Positions 33,715 to 43,094 are shown, numbered from the stretch's first letter. The stretch: 64,000 nucleotides of DNA from Herbaspirillum sp. SJZ107 (GCF_006715485.1 NZ_VFNH01000002.1:682001-746000); one strand, 5' to 3'. Notes: generated by a model not told the origin, from the letters alone. Program-made: numbers and translations.

Positions 33715-34014
33715 ATGAATCGTACGATCTCATCGGCGGTGCTGCTGGCGGCTCTTGTGCTGGCCGGCTGCAAACCCCAGGCCGATGGCGTCGGTCCTGC
33801 CGAGAAGGCGGGCCGGGCCATCGACGACGCCGGCGCCAAAGTCGCCGGCAAGGTGCAGGAACAGGTCGAGAAGGCCGATGCCGTTGCCGCCCAGGCGCGC
33901 GAGAACGCCAAGGAAGCGACGGCGCAGGCGAGCCGCAACCTGGACAAGGCGACCGAGGCGGTCGGGAAGAAGGTGGAGCAGGCCGGCGAGAAGATCCAGC
34001 AGGCCGCGCATTAA
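33715..34014 (+). CDS. Small lipoprotein with amphipathic helical repeats
   Basis: A 99-residue protein. The lipobox LAGC places the lipidated cysteine near residue 19. The mature part is a long Ala/Lys/Glu/Gln helix with repeats of the form EKAGRAIDDAGAKVAGKVQE, resembling apolipoprotein or late-embryogenesis-type amphipathic helices. No aromatic residues follow the signal. A strong AAAGGAGG site supports the ATG. It is probably a periplasm-facing lipoprotein; function is unknown, perhaps membrane or stress protection. Confidence 0.8.
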   Translation: MNRTISSAVLLAALVLAGCKPQADGVGPAEKAGRAIDDAGAKVAGKVQEQVEKADAVAAQARENAKEATAQASRNLDKATEAVGKKVEQAGEKIQQAAH

Positions 34015-34035
34015 GGCGGGTTTATCCCGGCATGC

Positions 34036-36150
34036 TCAGGACATTGCCCTCAACACCGGCATGCCGCCCTGTACGACCGAGAGATCGACGAGTCCTGCGC
34101 GGCGGGCGCGTTCGATGTCCTGTTCGACTTCCAGCAGGGCCGCCGGGTCGAGGCGCTTGAGGCCGCGCACGCCGTAGGCGCGGTTGCGGCCGTGGCCCTT
34201 GGCCAGGTACAGCGCCATGTCGACGATGTTGACGGCGCGCTCCCACGACAGTGCCGCGCCGCGCGTCAGCGGGAAGGGGGCGAAGCCGATCGACACGTTC
34301 ACCGACAACTGCGTGCCCTGGTAGTCGATGGTGCGCGCCGGGATGTCGCTCAGCAGGCGCAGCGCGACTTCGTCCAGGCCGCCGCGCGGCACCGCCGGCA
34401 GGAAGGCCAGGAATTCCTCGCCGCCCCAGCGCACGATCATGTCGGTCTCGCGCAGGATCTCGCGCAGGCCGCTGGCGATCTCGCGCAGCACCGCGTCGCC
34501 GGCGCCGTGGCCGTAGGTGTCGTTGATGTGCTTGAAGTGGTCGACGTCGAGCAGGAACAGGGCGCTGACCATGTCGTCGCCCTGCGGGTTCAGGCCGGCG
34601 CCGCGGCGTTCGGTGTCCTGGTGGCCGCGCATGTATTCCTGGAAGTGGCGGCGGTTGTACAGGCCGGTCAGCGGATCGCGTGCGCTCTGCTGTTTCAGTT
34701 CCTGGTTCTTTTCTTCGAGCTGGGCGTTGGCCTGGCGTACCTTGCGGTACAACATGAAGACGATCGCCGACGCCAGCGCGAAGACCGTGGCCAGCAGCCA
34801 CCAGACGCGCTGCTGCAGGCGGCGGTTGTCGATCTCGGTCGACTTGACCTGGTTTTCCTGGCGCAGCAGTTCGATCTGGCGCTGGCGCTTGTCGGCCTCG
34901 TACTTTTCCTGCAGCTCCAGCATCGCCTTCTGGCGGCGCTTCTCGAACAGCTCGTTCGACAGCGCGCGCTCGCGGTGGTAGGCACCCACCGCGCCTGCGT
35001 AGTCGCCCGCGCGTTCCAGCGCGTCGCCGTATTCGGTCAGCATCATCTGCAGGTCGGGCTTGTGGCCGGACTTCTCGTACCAGGCCATGCCTTCCTCGAT
35101 GCTTTTCTTGCCTTCGGTAAGGCGGCCCATGGCGAGATAGGCCTGGCCGATGTTCAGGCGCGCGACGGCGATCAGTTGCTCGTCCTTGCGTTTGCGGGCA
35201 TGTTCCAGCGCCTGCTGGGCATACGACAGCGCGGCGTGGTGGTTGCGCAGCTTCAGGTGGCAATCCGACAGGTTGACCAGCGCGGTGCCGATCATCGGGT
35301 CGGCGCCGATCTGGCGCGCCAGCGCGAGTTCTTCGCGCATGACCTTCAGGCCGCGCTGGAGCTGGCCGGAATCCATGGCCACGCCATATTCGGTGTTCTT
35401 CAGCGTCGCCAGGCGCGCCGGCGAATCCAGCGTCCTGGCGGCGCGGTAGGCTTCGTCGAGCGCGTCGAAGGCCTTGCCGTGTTCGCGCATCTGGTTGTAC
35501 AGATAGGCCAGCGAATTCAGCGTGATCACGATGGACAATGGATCGCCGCTCTGGCGTGCCTGGGTGACGGCCGCCTGGATCCGGTTCAGGGCGCTCGGGA
35601 AGTTGCCGTCCTCGGCATACGACTCGCCGGACGAGACCATCGCGCGGATGCGCAGCTCGCGGTCCTGGCTGTCCAGGGCCAGCTTCTCGGCTTCCCATAC
35701 CAGCTGGTGCGATTGCGCCATCTCGTTCATTGCGAACAGCGCATAGGCCTTGGCCAGCAGGGCACGTGCGATGGCATCCTCGTCGTTGTGCCTGCGGCCC
35801 AGCGCCAGCGCCTCTTCGCACAGGGGCAGCGCCCGTTCGTTGTGGCCCAGGCGGTACTGGGCGATGCAGGACAGGCTGAGGAAATTGGCGCGTTCGCCGG
35901 TCGTGGCCGTGGGGAGTTCGGCAGCCAGCTTGTCCAGCATCGGCAGCGCGCGCTGCGGGTTGATACGGGTGATTTCCTGGATCTCGCCCAGTTGCTTGTG
36001 CAGTGGCGAGGCGACCGCGGCAGCGGTGGCCGGTACCTGTGCCGGCGCGGCGGCGAAAGCGCTACCCCACGCCAGCAACAGCGATAGCAGCGGCGCACGC
36101 AAGACTGCGCGGCTGCTTCGATATTGCGATGCGCAATGCAGGCCTGCCAA
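34036..36150 (-). CDS. TPR-containing diguanylate cyclase (GGDEF)
   Basis: A 704-residue protein in the reading chosen here. A TTG at 36150 has a GGGGAGA ribosome site about 9 bases upstream and is followed by a good signal peptide (LRAPLLSLLLAWGSAFAA); ATGs at 36234 and 36303 lack both. The periplasmic part (about 45-430) is made of TPR-like repeats, e.g. NLSDCHLKLRNHHAALSYAQ. A coiled coil and a membrane segment WWLLATVFALASAIVFML follow. The GGDEF domain begins at RDPLTGLYNRRHF and contains DVDHFKHINDTYGH and an intact RWGGEEF active site. It should make cyclic di-GMP in response to a periplasmic or protein-protein cue. Confidence 0.9.
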   Translation of the reverse strand: MAGLHCASQYRSSRAVLRAPLLSLLLAWGSAFAAAPAQVPATAAAVASPLHKQLGEIQEITRINPQRALPMLDKLAAELPTATTGERANFLSLSCIAQYRLGHNERALPLCEEALALGRRHNDEDAIARALLAKAYALFAMNEMAQSHQLVWEAEKLALDSQDRELRIRAMVSSGESYAEDGNFPSALNRIQAAVTQARQSGDPLSIVITLNSLAYLYNQMREHGKAFDALDEAYRAARTLDSPARLATLKNTEYGVAMDSGQLQRGLKVMREELALARQIGADPMIGTALVNLSDCHLKLRNHHAALSYAQQALEHARKRKDEQLIAVARLNIGQAYLAMGRLTEGKKSIEEGMAWYEKSGHKPDLQMMLTEYGDALERAGDYAGAVGAYHRERALSNELFEKRRQKAMLELQEKYEADKRQRQIELLRQENQVKSTEIDNRRLQQRVWWLLATVFALASAIVFMLYRKVRQANAQLEEKNQELKQQSARDPLTGLYNRRHFQEYMRGHQDTERRGAGLNPQGDDMVSALFLLDVDHFKHINDTYGHGAGDAVLREIASGLREILRETDMIVRWGGEEFLAFLPAVPRGGLDEVALRLLSDIPARTIDYQGTQLSVNVSIGFAPFPLTRGAALSWERAVNIVDMALYLAKGHGRNRAYGVRGLKRLDPAALLEVEQDIERARRAGLVDLSVVQGGMPVLRAMS

Positions 36151-36266
36151 GATAGCTCTCCCCGGAGATAGGCTGTCCCAAGAATGGATGAGACCGGTCT
36201 TGGAACCGACCTTGGGATTATAGGCCTGTTGCATAACAGAAAGACGTTTTTTATCTCTCGTATGCG

Positions 36267-36329
36267 AAAAAAAGACATACCATGAAGGTATGTCAAGACA
36301 CATTTGCTCCGTTATGGTGCAAATGTGTC
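36267..36329 (-). terminator. Tandem hairpins, terminator of the ABC exporter operon
   Basis: On the minus strand an 11-bp perfect hairpin (GACACATTTGC at 36329-36319 with its complement at 36307-36297) comes first. A second hairpin GACATACC/GGTATGTC (36294-36274, loop TTCAT) is followed by seven Ts (36273-36267). The second is a textbook intrinsic terminator, 15 bp past the exporter stop with the first hairpin between. Confidence 0.88.
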
Positions 36330-36343
36330 GTTAAAAGGCGGGA

Positions 36344-38158
36344 TCAGGCGGCCAATTGCTGCAACAGGTAGAGTCGCTGGTAGAGGCCGCCTTCAATGTG
36401 CATCAGCTCGTCATGGCTGCCGGCTTCGCTGATGCGGCCGTGGTTCAGCACGACGATGCGGTCGGCATCGCGGATCGTCGACAGCCGGTGCGCGATCGCG
36501 ATGATGGTCACCTTGCCGCGCAATTCGGTCAGTGCCTGCTGCACGATCTGCTCGGTCTGGCTGTCGATGCGCGAGGTGGCCTCGTCCAGCAGCAGCACGC
36601 GCGGCTTGCCGGCCAGCGCGCGCGCAATCGCGATCAGCTGCTTCTGGCCGGACGACAGGCGCGAGCCGCCTTCGCCGAGCGGGGTGTCGTAGCCATTCTC
36701 CAGCGCCGCGATGAAGCCGTGGGCATGGGCCGCGCGCGCCGCCGCCTCGATCGCCTCGCTGGACAGGCCGCGGCCCATGTCGATGTTCTCGCGCGCCGAC
36801 GCCGCCAGCAGGAACGGGTCCTGGGGCACCAGGCCGACTTCGCTGCGGAAGCGTTCGTTGTCGATCGCCGCCAGCGGCTCGCCGTACAGTTCGATGCTGC
36901 CGCGGGTCGCCGGGTAGTAGCGCAGCAGCAGCGACAGCAGCGTCGACTTGCCGCTGCCGGTGTGGCCGACGATGCCGAAGAAGGCGCCGCGCGGGATCTC
37001 GAGCGACAGATCGTGCAGCACGGTCTGGCCTTCGATGTAGGCGAAGTTCAGGTTGCGCACGCGGACCGCCGGCGCGTTCGGGTCCACATCGGCGGCGCCG
37101 TCGGCATTGCGCCCTGCGCTGGCCCGGCGGCGGCCGTGTTCCGGCGCCCCGGTCTCGTCGAGCAGGGCGGACACGCGCGCCGTGGCGACCACCGCCTGCT
37201 GCAGGCCGCTGAACTGCATCGTGATCTGGATGAGCGGCTCGACCACGCGCGCGATGTAGCTGATGAAGGCGTACAGCACGCCGACTTCGACCCCGTTCAG
37301 GCTGCGCTGGCCGAAGCTGAAGATCACCACCGCCAGCAGCACCACGTTGAGGAAGTCGAGCGCAGGGCGCAGCAGGAAGGCGTTGGCGCGCAGCTCGGCC
37401 ACGCGCGCCGTGTAATGCTGTTCGTTGGTGCCGGCGAAGCGCTCGCCGAAGCGGTGCTGGGCATTGTTCGCCTGCAGCACGCTCATGCCGCCGATCGATT
37501 CCGCCATCTGGGCGTTGATGTCGCTGCGCAGCGCGCGTGCGCGCGTGACCGCCGGCGCCGACATCTTCTGGTACAGCCAGACGATGCCGAGCACCGCCGG
37601 CACCAGCGCCAGCACGATCAGCATCAGGCGCCAGTCGAGCCAGGCCATCGCGATCGAAGTCCCGACCAGCACGATGCTGCTGTCGAGGATCACGAACAGC
37701 ACCTGGATGTACAGGGTCTTGACGGCCTCGGTGTCGTTGGTCACGCGGCTGACCAGCTGGCCGGTGATGGCCTTGTCGAAGAAGGCCATCGGCAGGCGCA
37801 GCACGTGGCCGTACACCCATTCGCGCAGGCGCTGCACCGAGCGCATCGCCAGGCCGGACAGGCGCACCAGCTGCAGGAAGCGCAGCCAGGACGCGGCCCA
37901 GCCGGTGAGCAGCACCCCGGCCAGCAGCAGCGCCATGCGGGTCCAGTCGAGGTGGTGCGGCAGCAGGTGTTCGTCGATCAGCTTCTTGCCGAGCAGGGGG
38001 CCGAGCACCTCGAGGGCGGCGGCGACGATCAGCCAGCCGGTGGCCCATTTCAGGTGGACGCGGTCGGGTTCCGCGGCGCGCCGCAGCAGGCCGAGCGCCT
38101 GGAAGGCCTGGTCCTTTGATGCGCCCTTGGTCTTGTCGTTGTCTGCGTCAGACTGCAT
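36344..38158 (-). CDS. ABC exporter half-transporter, second subunit (MdlB-like)
   Basis: A 604-residue fused membrane/ATPase protein. Six hydrophobic helices occupy about 40-320. The ATPase domain (about 370-600) has Walker A GHTGSGKST, Q-loop LVPQDPFLLAASARENI, a signature LSSGQKQLIAIARAL, Walker B VLLLDEATSRIDSQ and H-loop IAHRLSTI. It overlaps the upstream half-transporter gene by 11 bases, so the two make a heterodimer like MdlAB/LmrCD. The start MQSDADNDK at 38158 is chosen because it fits this overlap. The substrate is unknown; a drug, lipid or peptide is possible. Confidence 0.93.
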   Translation of the reverse strand: MQSDADNDKTKGASKDQAFQALGLLRRAAEPDRVHLKWATGWLIVAAALEVLGPLLGKKLIDEHLLPHHLDWTRMALLLAGVLLTGWAASWLRFLQLVRLSGLAMRSVQRLREWVYGHVLRLPMAFFDKAITGQLVSRVTNDTEAVKTLYIQVLFVILDSSIVLVGTSIAMAWLDWRLMLIVLALVPAVLGIVWLYQKMSAPAVTRARALRSDINAQMAESIGGMSVLQANNAQHRFGERFAGTNEQHYTARVAELRANAFLLRPALDFLNVVLLAVVIFSFGQRSLNGVEVGVLYAFISYIARVVEPLIQITMQFSGLQQAVVATARVSALLDETGAPEHGRRRASAGRNADGAADVDPNAPAVRVRNLNFAYIEGQTVLHDLSLEIPRGAFFGIVGHTGSGKSTLLSLLLRYYPATRGSIELYGEPLAAIDNERFRSEVGLVPQDPFLLAASARENIDMGRGLSSEAIEAAARAAHAHGFIAALENGYDTPLGEGGSRLSSGQKQLIAIARALAGKPRVLLLDEATSRIDSQTEQIVQQALTELRGKVTIIAIAHRLSTIRDADRIVVLNHGRISEAGSHDELMHIEGGLYQRLYLLQQLAA

Positions 38159-39908
38159 CGAGACTGGCCTCCAGTTGTTGATAGCGCCATTGGCTGGCAT
38201 ACCAGCCGTCGCGCGCCAGCAGTTGTTCGTGGGTGCCCGATTCGACGATGCGGCCGTCGCGCAGCACCACCGTCAGGTCGGCCTTGACCACGGCCGACAG
38301 GCGGTGGCTGGCGATGATCACCGACAGTTCCGGGCGCGTGCGGCGCAATTCGTCGAAGTGCTCGAGGATGCTGGTCTCGGTGCCGGTGTCGACCGCGGAC
38401 AGCGCATCGTCCAGCAGCAGCAGGCTGCTCCGGGCCAGCAGCGAACGCGCGATCGCGACGCGCTGGCGCTGGCCGCCTGACAGCGTGATGCCTTTTTCTC
38501 CGACCGGGGTGTCGTAGCCGTACGGGAAGCGCAGGATGTCGTCGTGGATCGCCGCCATCTTCGCCGCCTCCTCGATCTCCTCGCGCGAGGCGCCGGGGCG
38601 GCCCAGTGCGATGTTCTCGGCGATCGAGGCCGAGAACAGGAAGGATTCCTGCGGCACCCAGCTCAGGCCCGAACGCAGCGTCGCCAGCGTGTAGACGTCG
38701 AGCGCATGGCCGCCCCAGGTGACCGTGCCGCGCTGCGGCGTGGCCTGGCGCAGCAGCACCCGCAGCAGCGTCGATTTGCCGGCGCCGGTGGCGCCGACCA
38801 GGCCCAGGGTCTGGCCCGGTTCCAGGCGCAGCGAGATGTCGTTCAGCGCCGGCGGAGTCGAGCCTTCCTGGCCGCCGTAGGTGAAGCTGACGTCCTTCAG
38901 CACCAGCGGCCCGCGCGCCAGCTGCTGGACGGTGCCGTGGTCGTCGACCGTGAGCGGGGCGTCGAGCAGCGGCTCCAGGCGCGCCAGCGCGGCGCGTCCG
39001 CGTTCGATCAGCGACAGCACCCAGCCGGCCGCGAACATCGGCCAGATCAGCTGGCCCAGGTACATGGTAAAGCTGGTCAGCAGACCGATGGTGAGCTGGC
39101 CCTGCCACACCAGGTAGCCGCCCAGGCCGAGCGTCAGGCCGGTGGCGGCGGTGAGGGTCAGGCCGACCGCCGGTTCGTAGGCGGCTTCCCATTTCTGGGC
39201 GGTGAGGCTGGCGTCGGCGGCGGCGGCGGCCAGTTCCGAAAACTGCTTGCTGCTGCGCTGTTCCAGGCCGAGCGCGCGCAGGGTGCGCACGCCGCTCAAG
39301 GATTCCTGCACGTGGTCGTTCAGCTTCGAGAAGCGCGTGAGCGAGTCGCCGGAGGCGGTGTGGATGTGGCGCGAGATGTGCCAGAACGCCACGCCCATCA
39401 GCGGGAACGGCAGCAGCGCGATCAGGGTCAGGCGCCAGTCGACGCCGAGCAGCATGATGCCCAGCACCATGATCAGCGTGAGCGTGCCGTCGAAACCGGC
39501 CAGCATCGCTTCGCCGGATGCCTGTTCGATGGCGTCGATGTCGTTGGTGGCCAGCGCCATCAGGTCGCCGGTGCGCTGGCGCTGGTAGAAGGCCGGGCCC
39601 TGGGCCGACAGCCGCGCATACAGGCGCGTGCGCAGCTCGACGCCGAGGCGATAGGCAGCCGAATACAAGCGCAGGCGCCAGGCCACGCGCAGGCCGTAGA
39701 TCGCCAGGCCGAGGCCGAGCAGTTCCAGCAACTGGATGGTGAGATCGTGGCCGCCGAGGCGGTGCGCCGCCAGTCCGTCGATCATCGCGCCGACCTTGCG
39801 CGGCACCAGCACCGAGCATATCGATACGCCGAACAGCATCACGGCCGACGACGCATAAGAACGCCAATGCCGGCGCACGAAGCCGCCGATCAGGCTAGCC
39901 AAACCCAT
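38148..39908 (-). CDS. ABC exporter half-transporter, first subunit (MdlA-like)
   Basis: A 586-residue half-transporter. Six membrane helices lie in about 15-300, with the family segment TGDLMALATNDIDAIEQASG. The ATPase domain has Walker A GATGAGKST, Q-loop WVPQESFLFSASIAENI, signature LSGGQRQRVAIAR, Walker B LLLLDDALSAVDTGTE and H-loop ASHRLSAVV. In this subunit the catalytic residue after Walker B is Asp rather than the usual Glu, so this nucleotide site is probably degenerate, as is common in heterodimeric exporters. It is the first gene of the operon. Confidence 0.93.
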   Translation of the reverse strand: MGLASLIGGFVRRHWRSYASSAVMLFGVSICSVLVPRKVGAMIDGLAAHRLGGHDLTIQLLELLGLGLAIYGLRVAWRLRLYSAAYRLGVELRTRLYARLSAQGPAFYQRQRTGDLMALATNDIDAIEQASGEAMLAGFDGTLTLIMVLGIMLLGVDWRLTLIALLPFPLMGVAFWHISRHIHTASGDSLTRFSKLNDHVQESLSGVRTLRALGLEQRSSKQFSELAAAAADASLTAQKWEAAYEPAVGLTLTAATGLTLGLGGYLVWQGQLTIGLLTSFTMYLGQLIWPMFAAGWVLSLIERGRAALARLEPLLDAPLTVDDHGTVQQLARGPLVLKDVSFTYGGQEGSTPPALNDISLRLEPGQTLGLVGATGAGKSTLLRVLLRQATPQRGTVTWGGHALDVYTLATLRSGLSWVPQESFLFSASIAENIALGRPGASREEIEEAAKMAAIHDDILRFPYGYDTPVGEKGITLSGGQRQRVAIARSLLARSSLLLLDDALSAVDTGTETSILEHFDELRRTRPELSVIIASHRLSAVVKADLTVVLRDGRIVESGTHEQLLARDGWYASQWRYQQLEASLDAV

Positions 39909-40037
39909 TGATTATCCCGTTGAAAAAAGAAAGCAAGCCGAAGCCCGCCAGCGATTTTGAGGGATCGTTGGAAGCGGGCCAAGGCCCGCTAATGTACTAC
40001 CTTTGAGCAGCCCTTGCAGGCGGGGCGCCCACAAGCG

Positions 40038-40070
40038 GAACAGCGCGCGCCGTGCTCAGGCGCGCTGTTC
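40038..40070. terminator. Hairpin downstream of phasin gene
   Basis: GAACAGCGCGC (40038-40048) pairs perfectly with GCGCGCTGTTC (40060-40070) around an 11-base loop, 11 bp past the phasin stop on the minus strand. No T-run follows, so it may be a factor-dependent terminator or an RNA-stabilising end. Confidence 0.5.
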
Positions 40071-40081
40071 AGGCGCCGTGC

Positions 40082-40984
40082 TCACGATTTCTTGCGCGAC
40101 GCGCGGCGGCGTTCCGGCGCCGGGCCGTTGCTCAGCTGCACCGGGGGCGTGGTGTCGAGCGGCGCCACCGGCGGCAGTTCGACGTGCTTGCCGTTTTCCA
40201 GCGGCACGGTCGAGGCGATCGGGTGCTCGGCGCCCACGGGCTTGGGGGCCAGGTCGTTCAGGGCTTCGACCAGCGGCTTGGCCTTGGCCGGCGGCGCCTC
40301 GTCGGCGATCACGATGTCGACCAGGGCATCGACGTTGGCGCTGGTTTCCTCGTCGAGCGCCTTGGCCTGCAGGGGAGCGGCATCCGGCTCGGGCGGGACT
40401 TCGGACGGCGCTTCGCCGGTCTTTTCGGCACCGAGTTCGGTCGGTGCTTCCACCGGCGCGGCCGGCGCTTCTGCCGGTGCCGGCGAGGTCTGGTCACCCA
40501 CGCCCATCGTGTCCTCGGCCAGCGCCGCATTGCTCTCGGCCGCGGCGGTCGCGATCTCGGTCGTCACGGTGGTGGCATCGGCGATGGCGATGCCGGCCTG
40601 TTCGACGACGTGCGCGACCGGGGCCGCCAGCAGCGCCGGCGGCTGGATCGGCATCGGCGCCGGCACGGGCATCGGAATGGTGCTCCAGTTGCGCTCGCGC
40701 GCGCCCATGGCGATGCCCAGCAGTTCGCGCGAATAGGAGAACATCTGCTGCCACTGGCCCTGGGCCTGGCTGCCGATGGCGAGCAGGTCGCGCGGATCGC
40801 TGGCATGCAGCATCTGGCGCAGGGTGCCGGTGGCTTGTTCCACCGAAGCACGCGAAGTCTTGATATTGAGGACAAACAGCTGCTCGGCACTGTCGAGCGC
40901 GCGGGTGGTCAGCGCATGGAAGGCGTCGAGCTGGGCTTCCCATTGGGGGCGCACGACGGACAGGCGATCGGGGAGTGAAGTCAT
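40082..40984 (-). CDS. Phasin-family protein with Pro/Ala-rich extension
   Basis: A 300-residue protein. Residues about 1-110 match the phasin pattern (VVRPQWEAQLDAFHALTTRALDSAEQ and QGQWQQMFSYSRELLGIAMG), a helical coat protein of polyhydroxyalkanoate granules. The rest is Ala/Pro/Glu-rich low complexity ending in a basic tail (RRRASRKKS), which could bind nucleic acid or other phasins. ATG 40984 is chosen for its AAGGAA ribosome site; ATG 41002 is six codons upstream. PHA storage is therefore implied for the organism. Confidence 0.85.
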   Translation of the reverse strand: MTSLPDRLSVVRPQWEAQLDAFHALTTRALDSAEQLFVLNIKTSRASVEQATGTLRQMLHASDPRDLLAIGSQAQGQWQQMFSYSRELLGIAMGARERNWSTIPMPVPAPMPIQPPALLAAPVAHVVEQAGIAIADATTVTTEIATAAAESNAALAEDTMGVGDQTSPAPAEAPAAPVEAPTELGAEKTGEAPSEVPPEPDAAPLQAKALDEETSANVDALVDIVIADEAPPAKAKPLVEALNDLAPKPVGAEHPIASTVPLENGKHVELPPVAPLDTTPPVQLSNGPAPERRRASRKKS

Positions 40985-41155
40985 TGGAAATTCCTTGTTC
41001 ATTCAGGTTATGACGCACTGCAATAGACCTAGTGTAAAGCCGTTCATCAGGGTTGGAAAGGGAATTCTGTGTAGTTTTTACAAGGAAATATTGCAACGCA
41101 GCATTAATTTTGGATGTGATAAGCTGGTCCCATTACCTGTGCCGAAGGAGAACAA
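40985..41155. promoter_or_regulatory. Divergent promoter region, phasin / cytosine deaminase
   Basis: A 171-bp AT-rich gap between divergent genes, with a GAAGGAG ribosome site before the deaminase ATG. No operator was recognised. Confidence 0.4.
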
Positions 41156-42436
41156 ATGGACCTCGTCATTCGCAACGCCACCCTGGCCGACGGCCGCAAG
41201 CAGATCGACATCGCGATCCGCGGCGACACCATCGTCGAGGTCGGTCCCAGCCTGCCGTTGCAAGGGGCCCACGAAATCGACGCCGGCGGCGATCTGGTCT
41301 CGGCACCTTTTGTCGACGCCCATTTCCACATGGATGCAACGCTCAGCTACGGCTTGCCGCGCGTGAACCAGTCGGGCACTTTGCTCGAGGGCATCGCCCT
41401 GTGGGGCGAACTGAAACCGCAGCTGGCCCAGGAAGCGCTGATCGAACGCGCACTGCAGTATTGCGACTGGGCGGTGGCGCGCGGGCTGTTGGCGATCCGT
41501 ACCCACGTCGACGTCTGCGACGACCGGCTGCTGGCGGTCGAGGCGCTGCTCGAGGTAAAACGGCGCGTCGCGCCTTGGCTCGACCTGCAGCTGGTAGCCT
41601 TTCCCCAGGACGGCCTGCTGCGCAGTCCGACCGCCTTCGACAACCTGAAGCGCGCGATCGCGATGGGCGTGGACGTGGTCGGCGGCATCCCGCACTTCGA
41701 GCGCACGATGGCGCAGGGTGCCGAGTCGGTGCGCCTGCTGTGCGAATATGCGGCGGAGCAGGGCCTGATGGTCGACATGCATTGCGACGAGAGCGACGAT
41801 CCGCTGTCGCGCCACATCGAGACGCTGGCCTATGAAACCCAGCGCCTCGGGCTGCAGGGACGCGTGACCGGTTCGCACCTCACCTCGATGCATTCGATGG
41901 ACAATTATTACGTGAGCAAGCTGCTGCCGCTGATCGCGGAGTCCGGCGTGGCGGCGATCGCGAATCCCCTGATTAACATTACGCTGCAGGGGCGCCACGA
42001 CACCTACCCCAAGCGGCGCGGCATGACCCGGGTGCCGGAACTGCTGGCCGCCGGCGTGCCGGTGGCCTTCGGCCACGACTGCGTGATGGACCCGTGGTAC
42101 GGCATGGGCTCGGGCGACATGCTGGAAGTCGCGCACATGGGCCTGCACGTGGCGCAGATGACCGGCCAGGCCGCGATGCACCAGTGCTTCCTGGCCGTGA
42201 CCGAGACCCCGGCGCACATCCTCGGCCTGCAGGGCTACGGCATTGCGCCGGGCTGCAAGGCCGACCTGGTGCTGCTGGATGCCGGCGGCCCGGTCGAGGC
42301 GATCCGGCTGCGCGCGGCGCGGCGCGCGGTGGTAAGGCGCGGGCAGGTGGTCAGCGAGGCGCCGCGGGCGCGCGCCAGCCTGCGTTTGCCGGGTCGGCCG
42401 GAGACGGTGGATTTCCGGCTCGGGCGCGAGGCTTGA
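41156..42436 (+). CDS. codA: Cytosine deaminase
   Basis: A 426-residue amidohydrolase closely following CodA (E. coli enzyme about 427 residues). Metal ligands are visible: HFHMD (H56, H58), HCDE (H209), SHLTSMH (H241) and GHDCVMDPWYGMG (D308). The substrate-site motif NQSGTLLEGIALWGELK is also CodA-like. It hydrolyses cytosine to uracil and ammonia, supplying pyrimidine and nitrogen. No codB permease adjoins it. It is convergent with the RlmI-like gene 22 bp away. Confidence 0.9.
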   Translation: MDLVIRNATLADGRKQIDIAIRGDTIVEVGPSLPLQGAHEIDAGGDLVSAPFVDAHFHMDATLSYGLPRVNQSGTLLEGIALWGELKPQLAQEALIERALQYCDWAVARGLLAIRTHVDVCDDRLLAVEALLEVKRRVAPWLDLQLVAFPQDGLLRSPTAFDNLKRAIAMGVDVVGGIPHFERTMAQGAESVRLLCEYAAEQGLMVDMHCDESDDPLSRHIETLAYETQRLGLQGRVTGSHLTSMHSMDNYYVSKLLPLIAESGVAAIANPLINITLQGRHDTYPKRRGMTRVPELLAAGVPVAFGHDCVMDPWYGMGSGDMLEVAHMGLHVAQMTGQAAMHQCFLAVTETPAHILGLQGYGIAPGCKADLVLLDAGGPVEAIRLRAARRAVVRRGQVVSEAPRARASLRLPGRPETVDFRLGREA

Positions 42437-42458
42437 ATAACAAGGAAGGGGCGGCGGC

Positions 42459-43094
42459 TCAGCGTGGGTAAATGAAACCGGTGCGGATATCCATCGGCAC
42501 CAGGCGGCCGTTTTCGCGCACGGTCAGGCGCTGCGGCGGCTCGTCGCCGGCCAGCGCGCGCCAGATGACCGGCAGGCCTTCGCCCTTGCGCAGCAGCTCG
42601 TCGCAGCGTTCGTAGACGTTGGGGCAGCCGGTGGCTTTCAGCAGGGCCTGCACGATCGCCACCTTCCATGCATCGACGCCGGCGGCATTGAACTGGCAGG
42701 TCAGATAGCCGCTACTGCCGCCGAGGCTGTGCACCAGCAGGCCCGGCAAGCCGTCCTTTTCGCCGTCGACCAGCTGCACCAGCGCCTGCGGATCGGCAGC
42801 GCGCAGCGCGCCGGCGCGGCGCTCCACGGCGGCCTGCACGCGGCGCTTGATCAGCGCATGGTCGACCGGCTCGTCTTCGCGCAGGGTCCAGACGCGGGCG
42901 GCGATCTGCGACCTGGCGTTGTAGGCGGCGCGTGCCAGGAATTGCCGCGACGACGATTGCACGATGGCGGTGGCGCCCGGCTTGTTGCGCTCCTGCGGCT
43001 TGCCGTCGACCTTGTCGATGGCCGAGAGATAGATCCAGGGATCGCCGGCGAGGATGCTTTTTTCCTTGCCCTGTTTGATGGTGATGATGAGCAT
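42459..43094 (-). CDS. RlmI-like PUA-domain protein lacking the methyltransferase domain
   Basis: A 211-residue protein aligned with the N-terminal half of the 23S rRNA methyltransferase RlmI. It has the PUA domain (IKQGKEKSILAGDPWIYLSAI, LARAAYNARSQIAARVWT) and the linker domain (LVQLVDGEKDGLPGLLVHSL, VYERCDELLRKGEGLP). It stops at DIRTGFIYPR, exactly where full-length enzymes continue with a GFYLDQR-type segment and the SAM-binding fold. No remnant of that fold follows before codA. The ATG at 43094 has an AAGGA site. It is either a truncated gene or a free-standing RNA-binding derivative; it cannot methylate alone. Confidence 0.75.
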   Translation of the reverse strand: MLIITIKQGKEKSILAGDPWIYLSAIDKVDGKPQERNKPGATAIVQSSSRQFLARAAYNARSQIAARVWTLREDEPVDHALIKRRVQAAVERRAGALRAADPQALVQLVDGEKDGLPGLLVHSLGGSSGYLTCQFNAAGVDAWKVAIVQALLKATGCPNVYERCDELLRKGEGLPVIWRALAGDEPPQRLTVRENGRLVPMDIRTGFIYPR

